NCBI GenBank assembly: GCA_002772455.1
Contig: PCSQ01000002.1
Coordinates: forward strand, 1-10,036
Direction of reading: 5' to 3'
DNA from: Candidatus Beckwithbacteria bacterium CG23_combo_of_CG06-09_8_20_14_all_47_9
GTDB lineage: Bacteria > Patescibacteriota > Microgenomatia > UBA1400 > CG1-02-47-37
DNA: 10,036 nucleotides
Both the position numbers and the translations under genes were made by a program. Every line of letters begins with the position of its first letter. The first letter of the stretch is position 1. Below, in pieces: positions 7,029 through 10,036 of this stretch. The notes below the pieces were generated by a model. The model ran no database searches and was not told where the DNA came from. It was given only the letters and a program-made list of their open reading frames with translations.

Positions 7029-7051
7029 ATTATAAGTTACATGTTATTATA
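7029..7051 (-). promoter_or_regulatory. Tandem TATAAT boxes before murT
   Basis: Two consensus -10 hexamers lie on the minus strand, at 7051-7046 and 7034-7029. The first predicts a start at about 7039, with an 11-nt leader to the ATG at 7028. The second abuts that ATG and predicts a start at about 7022, which would only work with M5 at 7016. Neither has a good -35 or an upstream TG. No Shine-Dalgarno sequence is present. The gap from 7035 to 7104 also holds a weak CGGT/ACCG hairpin and a run of eight A on the minus strand, with no terminator I would call. Confidence 0.45.
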
Positions 7052-7104
7052 GGCCTTAGATCCGTCGGTAAAGCCTCACCGCAATACTGATGGATTTTTT
7101 TTGC

Positions 7105-7689
7105 CTATTTCATCTGGTCAATAAACTGCTGAACCCCGCGGGCCCAGGATCCGTCTGACAGAGGGGTATAGATGCCCATAATGGCTTCCGGAGTGGTTAA
7201 GCCTTCGCCGAAATAGTTTTTGGCCAGGCCTTTAACTACGGCATCGATCGCTTCTTCGTATGAGGCAAACCCTAAAGTCCCCCGGCTGTGAATGCCCCAG
7301 CCCCAGCAATTAAATGAATCGTCGGGAATTTTTTTGCATAAATTTGATTCCTGCTGGGCGATAGCCACTAACAGCCGCGGGTCGATCCGGTAAGACCGGG
7401 CGGCATTAACCAGGTAATCGGCGTGGGGCAGAAGCGGTGAATTATATTTAGCCAAATAAGCTTTGATGATTTCCGGGACGGCGTCTTCGGTTTTAACTTG
7501 ATAAGAAAGGGCCCCTAAAACTTGCGGATTGACGGCATGGGAAGAAACTGCCTCGGTGACTAGCCGGTTTGCCTGCGGCCGGAGCGATACCGTCGCCAGG
7601 CGATTGAGTTTAAAATAACTCATCAGGGAAATGGCTAATACCAGGTTGGCGGTTAACCACCAACCCAAGACCAGGCTCAACCTTTTCAT
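7105..7689 (-). CDS. Membrane-anchored glucosaminidase/lysozyme-like protein
   Basis: This 194-residue protein has one N-terminal hydrophobic segment (about 6-25) and then an extracytoplasmic lysozyme-like domain (about 75-194). Visible motifs are YNSPLLPHADYLV (82-94), IDPRLLVAIAQQESN (102-115) with E114 as the probable catalytic acid, NCWGWGIH (127-134), GLAKNYFGEGL and IYTPLSDGSWA (173-183). This is the pattern of endo-beta-N-acetylglucosaminidase-like (GH73-type) proteins that cleave peptidoglycan glycans. C118 and C128 flank the active-site loop and could form a disulfide. It is upstream of murT-gatD on the same strand with a 76-base gap, consistent with a wall-related locus. The activity is inferred by fold only. 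Confidence 0.78.
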   Translation of the reverse strand: MKRLSLVLGWWLTANLVLAISLMSYFKLNRLATVSLRPQANRLVTEAVSSHAVNPQVLGALSYQVKTEDAVPEIIKAYLAKYNSPLLPHADYLVNAARSYRIDPRLLVAIAQQESNLCKKIPDDSFNCWGWGIHSRGTLGFASYEEAIDAVVKGLAKNYFGEGLTTPEAIMGIYTPLSDGSWARGVQQFIDQMK

Positions 7690-7695
7690 TGATTT

Positions 7696-7724
7696 ATGTT
7701 AAACTAGCTTGATCTTTCGGGCAA
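7696..7724 (-). promoter_or_regulatory. Possible promoter of the glucosaminidase gene
   Basis: On the minus strand TTGCCC (7724-7719) and TAACAT (7701-7696) are separated by 17 bases. The predicted start, 7 bases after the hexamer, is 7689, exactly the A of the ATG, so the mRNA would be leaderless. Both boxes are imperfect. The -10 overlaps the divergent -10 box of the plus-strand tRNA unit. Confidence 0.35.
7697..7705 (+). promoter_or_regulatory. Extended -10 promoter of the tRNA-Leu unit
   Basis: The sequence TGTTAAACT is an extended -10 element, with the hexamer TAAACT at 7700-7705. The predicted start at about 7712 is 7 bases before the tRNA-Leu remnant (7719), and it would serve the downstream tRNA-Leu(CAG) and GIY-YIG gene. 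The spacing matches the other two tRNA promoters in this window. No strong -35 is visible. Confidence 0.45.
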
Positions 7725-7764
7725 GTGGCGGAACTGGCAGATCTGCCTGCGCAGGCAGGCGCGC
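7719..7764 (+). pseudogene. Broken tRNA-Leu: 5' half split by a palindrome
   Basis: GGGCAAG, TG and GCGGAACTGGCAGA (7719-7741) form a tRNA-Leu acceptor strand and D-arm, closely matching TGGCGAAACTGGTAGA of the intact tRNA-Leu(UAG). The expected continuation CGCGC appears only at 7760-7764, after an inserted 18-base palindromic segment. Beyond that (7765-7787) I find no anticodon arm and no GTTC-type T-arm before the next tRNA begins at 7788. The isoacceptor cannot be told. An assembly artefact or a very unusual tRNA is possible, but a decayed gene is the simplest reading. Confidence 0.6.
7743..7758. repeat. Perfect 16-base palindrome in the tRNA remnant
   Basis: CTGCCTGCGCAGGCAG is its own reverse complement, centred at 7750/7751. 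It lies within an insert (7742-7759) between CAGA and CGCGC of a tRNA-Leu D-arm. From memory, very similar TGCCTGCGCAGGCA palindromes are dispersed in Patescibacteria genomes. Only this copy is in the window. Confidence 0.7.
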
Positions 7765-7787
7765 AACGCCATATAGAGTATTAAATT

Positions 7788-7872
7788 GCCACGGTGCTGG
7801 AATTGGCAGACAGGCACGCTTCAGGAGCGTGTGTCCTTTTCGGGCGTGTGAGTTCAACTCTCACCCGTGGCA
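7788..7872 (+). tRNA. tRNA-Leu(CAG)
   Basis: This is a complete class II tRNA of 85 nt. The acceptor GCCACGG pairs with CCGTGGC, the D-stem is CTG/CAG, and the anticodon stem CACGC/GCGTG encloses TTCAGGA with anticodon CAG (7822-7824). The variable arm is TGTCC/GGGCG-like, and the T-arm GTGAG/CTCAC encloses TTCAACT. The discriminator is A at 7872 and no CCA is encoded. It follows the broken tRNA-Leu in tandem and precedes the GIY-YIG ATG by 9 bases. Confidence 0.96.
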
Positions 7873-7881
7873 CTTTTAAAA

Positions 7882-8130
7882 ATGAACTACATTGTATATG
7901 TACTACAAAGTGTTTTAAAGAACTGGCATTATGTGGGATTTACCAATAATCTTAAAAGAAGAATAGAACAGCATAATCGAGGTAAAGTTCTTTCGACAAA
8001 GACTTACAAACCGTTCAGGTTGATATTTACTAAGTTATTTAAAAATAGATTGTTGGCAAGAGATTATGAGAAATTTTTAAAGATTCGCTCAAATAAGGAA
8101 AAACTACTTAAGTCTTTGCTTTCTTCCTAG
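7882..8130 (+). CDS. Small GIY-YIG domain protein
   Basis: This 82-residue single-domain GIY-YIG protein carries the first motif as IVYVLQS (4-10) and the second as HYVGFT (16-21). The conserved Arg is probably R26 in NNLKRRI, HNRG is at 31-34 and the likely metal-binding Glu is E63 in ARDYEKFLK. This is the stand-alone UPF0213/YhbQ-like class, whose cellular role is unclear. The frame opens at a GTG at 7867 inside the tRNA, so I use the ATG at 7882, 9 bases after the tRNA end. Its bases are clearly AT-richer than those of its neighbours, suggesting recent arrival beside the tRNA. Its 3' end overlaps the convergent ecfT gene by 23 bases. Confidence 0.88.
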   Translation: MNYIVYVLQSVLKNWHYVGFTNNLKRRIEQHNRGKVLSTKTYKPFRLIFTKLFKNRLLARDYEKFLKIRSNKEKLLKSLLSS

Positions 8131-8611
8131 TTTCTAAAATTATGGCCAACTGTTGGGAACGCTGGAGGGTGCGGTGCAATAAGGGAATGACCAACGGCAA
8201 AGGCTGCTTTAGCTTTTTACCGCGGCTGGATTGAATAATTTGAATATTCTGTGCTTCCTTAAAGATTATGGGAATTAAGTTGAGGGTAATGGTTAGGGTT
8301 AATCGGAGACTTTCCGGCAACCAATTAAATACTTGGCTGATTTCTCGGGCTGAAGTGGTTTCGGTGTAGACAAAAACCAAGAGGCTTAAGTTGGCAATTC
8401 TGAAACCGGAAGCCAGGGACAGGTTTGACCACAGTTGAAAGATAATAATGATGAGTAGAGGCCAGAGTAAAAACCGAAGACGCAGCCAGGATTTCCGGCC
8501 GAGAAAGGAAATCAGCCCTGCCAAAATAACCGACTGCATGGTTGGATCCTGCAGGTTGATAATTAGTGAAGAAGCCAAAATTAAAGTCAGGAGTTTAAGA
8601 TAAGGTTTCAT
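8108..8611 (-). CDS. ecfT: ECF transporter transmembrane subunit EcfT (short)
   Basis: This 167-residue membrane protein of the EcfT/CbiQ family is the scaffold linking the S component to the ATPase. Hydrophobic segments are seen at about 5-20, 26-38, 48-66 and 72-84, and another at about 103-118. The cytoplasmic coupling helices are marked by QSSRG (127-131) and LETRK (159-163), the family's two X-Arg-X motifs; the second lacks the usual Gly. Family members are usually about 250 residues, so this one is reduced. Its ATG overlaps the ecfA stop by 4 bases. Confidence 0.82.
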   Translation of the reverse strand: MKPYLKLLTLILASSLIINLQDPTMQSVILAGLISFLGRKSWLRLRFLLWPLLIIIIFQLWSNLSLASGFRIANLSLLVFVYTETTSAREISQVFNWLPESLRLTLTITLNLIPIIFKEAQNIQIIQSSRGKKLKQPLPLVIPLLHRTLQRSQQLAIILETRKKAKT

Positions 8612-9264
8612 ATTGGCCGCAAACCTAATCGTTTAATCAAAGCTTTATTTTTTAAGACTTTAGCCGATGGTCCGAAAGCGGCCAACCGGCCTTTATCTAA
8701 AACTAAAGTTTTTTGGGTAAATTGATAAAGCAGGCTGGTGTCATGTTCCACGGTAATGATCGTTTTGCCCTGACGGTTTAATTTAAGGAGTAGAGAGTAA
8801 AGTTCAAGCGAACTTTGATAATCAAGCATGGCGGTCGGCTCGTCCAGTAAAATTACTTCCGGGTCCCGGGCCAGAACGCCGGCCAGGCAGACCTTTTGTT
8901 TTTCGCCGTAAGATAGAGTTTGCGGATCGCGGTTACGGAAGCGCCACAGGCCGATGGCTTTAATTGCCCGGTTAACATCGGCGGTGGCGCCGAACGCCAC
9001 TTCTTCGGCCACGGTCAAATTAAACAAGGAAAAATCCGGGTTTTGGAAGACGATGCCGGTACTTTGATTAATTAAAGTCTCCCCGGTTATTTTGGCCGGG
9101 ATGTGCTGCGGAATTAAACCGGCCAAACAGTACAAGAGGCTGGTTTTGCCAGAACCGTTGCTGCCGGTAATTCCCAGCCAGGTCCCCGGTTTGATTCGCC
9201 AGGAGATATTTTTAAGCGTCGGCGGTTTGCCGGGATAAGTTAATGTCAGACGGGAAACGATCAT
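8608..9264 (-). CDS. ecfA: ECF transporter ATPase EcfA
   Basis: This 218-residue ABC ATPase energises a vitamin or metal ECF importer. It has Walker A GSNGSGKTS (34-42), the Q-loop VFQNPD with Q74, the signature LSYGEKQKV (117-125), Walker B VILLDEPTA with D141 and E142, the D-loop MLD and the H-loop H174 in VEHD. It is shorter than typical EcfA proteins (about 270-280) and ends soon after the catalytic core. Only one ATPase gene is present, so it would act as a homodimer unless a partner is encoded elsewhere. Four-base overlaps join it to the S-component gene before it and ecfT after it. Confidence 0.93.
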   Translation of the reverse strand: MIVSRLTLTYPGKPPTLKNISWRIKPGTWLGITGSNGSGKTSLLYCLAGLIPQHIPAKITGETLINQSTGIVFQNPDFSLFNLTVAEEVAFGATADVNRAIKAIGLWRFRNRDPQTLSYGEKQKVCLAGVLARDPEVILLDEPTAMLDYQSSLELYSLLLKLNRQGKTIITVEHDTSLLYQFTQKTLVLDKGRLAAFGPSAKVLKNKALIKRLGLRPI

Positions 9265-9830
9265 CTGGTCCAGGCAGCGTAGCGGTAGAGTTTAAACCTA
9301 AACACTAATAACCAGGCCAGGCCGACGTCGATCAACGCCTGAACGGAATTAAAGCCAACAATGATGTACCAGGGAATAATCGTTATGGCCTGATCGGTCG
9401 ATAATCCGGTCCAAATGGGAATGGCCCAGTAATAGTTTAGCGGCAGCATTAAGACGGAGCGGATTAGTAATCCAATCACTAGCGGAATGATCAGCAGACG
9501 GACTTTTTGGTAGTGGAGCAGTTGGGCTTTGATCAACGGCAGATACAGCCATAAAGCCAGCCATAAAGGCGTGGTGGCGGTAAACTTCATCACCGCTCCC
9601 AGCCAGGTTGACGGGGCAAATAAAGTAATTATCAGCGAGCCGAGAAAGGAAACCGCTAAAGCCAGCCGGCCGCCGAATAAAAAGAAAGCGATCAGCCAGG
9701 GAATACTGACAAAGTCCAGCCACATCCCCCATTGCGGTGACTGGTAGCCTAAATGCAGTAATTGAACGACGGCAGAGAGGGCGGTGAGTGAAGCGGCGAC
9801 GCTAATTTCCCGGTAAGTCAGCGGTTTCAT
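9261..9830 (-). CDS. ECF transporter S component, RibU-like
   Basis: This 189-residue, very hydrophobic protein with about six membrane helices heads an operon with an ECF ATPase and EcfT. The segments MWLDFVSIPWLIAFFLFGG and LNYYWAIPIW, followed by the late YIIVGFNSVQALIDV, resemble the riboflavin-binding S component RibU in order and character, so riboflavin is the first guess for the substrate. The assignment rests on pattern memory. The frame extends upstream to 9956, but that part is antisense to tRNA-Leu(GAG), so I place the start at the ATG at 9830. A GGGG four bases before the ATG is the only hint of a ribosome-binding site. Confidence 0.82.
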   Translation of the reverse strand: MKPLTYREISVAASLTALSAVVQLLHLGYQSPQWGMWLDFVSIPWLIAFFLFGGRLALAVSFLGSLIITLFAPSTWLGAVMKFTATTPLWLALWLYLPLIKAQLLHYQKVRLLIIPLVIGLLIRSVLMLPLNYYWAIPIWTGLSTDQAITIIPWYIIVGFNSVQALIDVGLAWLLVFRFKLYRYAAWTR

Positions 9831-9851
9831 AGCCCCAAGTTTAGCCGTTTC

Positions 9852-9860
9852 TGGTAAAAT
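9852..9860 (+). promoter_or_regulatory. Extended -10 promoter of tRNA-Leu(GAG)
   Basis: The sequence TGGTAAAAT is an extended -10 element. The predicted start at about 9867 lies 5 bases before the tRNA, as with the other tRNA promoters here. No good -35 is seen. It overlaps a possible divergent -10 for the ECF operon. Confidence 0.55.
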
Positions 9861-9863
9861 ATA
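9858..9863 (-). promoter_or_regulatory. Possible -10 box of the ECF operon
   Basis: TATATT on the minus strand would start transcription at about 9851 and give a leader of about 20 nt to the ATG at 9830. It overlaps the divergent tRNA-Leu(GAG) -10 box by 3 bases, so the two promoters could compete for polymerase. The match is modest. Confidence 0.3.
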
Positions 9864-9871
9864 CAAGACCA

Positions 9872-9953
9872 GCCGGGATGGCGAAACTGGTACACGCGTA
9901 CGCTTGAGGTGCGTATGCCGAAAGGCTTGGAGGTTCAAGTCCTCTTCCCGGCA
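9872..9953 (+). tRNA. tRNA-Leu(GAG)
   Basis: This is a class II tRNA of 82 nt. The acceptor GCCGGGA pairs with TCCCGGC, and the D-arm contains GGCGAAACTGGTACACGC. The anticodon stem TACGC/GCGTA encloses TTGAGGT with anticodon GAG (9906-9908). The variable arm is GCC/GGC, and the T-arm GGAGG/CCTCT encloses TTCAAGT. The discriminator is A at 9953 and CCA is not encoded. It is divergent from the ECF operon. Confidence 0.96.
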
Positions 9954-9987
9954 CAATTCAGGATTTATATATCAATCCAATTGTGCC
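9950..9987. repeat. Inverted repeat at the 3' end of tRNA-Leu(GAG)
   Basis: GGCACAATT (9950-9958) pairs perfectly with AATTGTGCC (9979-9987). Inside it, after a 2-nt bulge, GGATT (9961-9965) pairs with AATCC (9974-9978) around an 8-nt loop. It takes in the last four bases of the tRNA. There is no T-run, so it is not a standard terminator, but it may mark the transcript end or a trailer processed off the tRNA. The remaining bases to 10036 show nothing else I can support. Confidence 0.55.
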
Positions 9988-10036
9988 ACTCCTAGATTCG
10001 ATTAGAACCTGGCATGGCATTTCCTCCGGCCCTACG

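Noticed and set aside
7029..7104. Rho-independent terminator after the glucosaminidase gene
   Set aside because: Only a 4-bp CGGT/ACCG stem is visible, and it is not followed by a T-run on the transcribed strand.
7765..7787. Group I intron or anticodon arm completing the broken tRNA-Leu
   Set aside because: Only 23 bases remain before the next tRNA, far too short for an intron, and no anticodon stem forms.
7867..7881. GTG start of the GIY-YIG gene at 7867
   Set aside because: It lies within the tRNA acceptor strand. The ATG at 7882 is followed at once by the GIY motif.
9831..9956. N-terminal extension of the S-component gene to 9956
   Set aside because: It is the antisense of tRNA-Leu(GAG) plus its promoter. 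The membrane protein itself begins at the ATG at 9830.
9958..10035. Minus-strand open frame of 25 codons reaching the window edge, ending at 9958
   Set aside because: It is too short to judge, shows no recognisable motif, and an open frame of this length is expected by chance.
9976..10036. Possible minus-strand tRNA ending in GTGGCAC
   Set aside because: The T-loop and T-stem do not pair properly in any register tried, so no tRNA can be supported.
1..10036. CRISPR array or transposase gene
   Set aside because: No regularly spaced direct repeats and no transposase motifs were seen on either strand.

Overview
The window looks like a chromosomal segment of a Patescibacteria (Candidate Phyla Radiation) bacterium, most likely of the Microgenomates group. 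This is inferred from gene content: a DUF5660-type protein, a trigger factor that seems to lack its PPIase domain, a short MurT without the zinc ribbon, very small transporter subunits, overlapping genes, almost no Shine-Dalgarno sequences, and tRNA genes without encoded CCA. No database search was possible.

Layout. On the plus strand at 1-799 are the end of an unrecognised gene and an AbiEii-like nucleotidyltransferase that overlaps it, a candidate toxin-antitoxin pair. Everything from 809 to 7689 lies on the minus strand. Read in transcription order it is: a membrane-anchored muralytic enzyme of glucosaminidase type (7689-7105), murT-gatD (7028-5173, amidation of lipid II), tRNA-Leu(UAG) (5194-5113), a MacA-like adaptor, a MacB/LolD-type ATPase and a FtsX/MacB-type permease (5109-2238), then trigger factor (2221-1379) and a DUF5660 protein (1366-809). 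On the plus strand follow a broken tRNA-Leu (7719-7764), an intact tRNA-Leu(CAG) (7788-7872) and a small AT-rich GIY-YIG protein (7882-8130). A minus-strand ECF transporter operon (9830-8108: S component, ATPase, EcfT) comes next, then tRNA-Leu(GAG) on the plus strand (9872-9953). The last 80 bases hold an inverted repeat and no gene that can be supported.

How it works together. The muralytic enzyme and MurT/GatD both act on peptidoglycan. The three-gene ABC set is a MacAB-like export system or membrane-remodelling machine, and the ECF set is a small vitamin importer whose S component resembles RibU. Trigger factor is the ribosome-bound chaperone.

The most striking feature is how tRNA genes are woven into the protein operons. 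The last codons and stop of gatD lie inside tRNA-Leu(UAG), and the next gene starts 3 nt after the tRNA. The GIY-YIG gene starts 9 nt after tRNA-Leu(CAG). Three Leu isoacceptors plus a fourth remnant occur within 4.9 kb. The remnant is split by a short perfect palindrome, and a second hairpin repeat sits inside the DUF5660 reading frame. Extended -10 motifs of the form TGnTAnAnT precede all the tRNA units and tig. No stretch longer than 300 bases lacks a gene.
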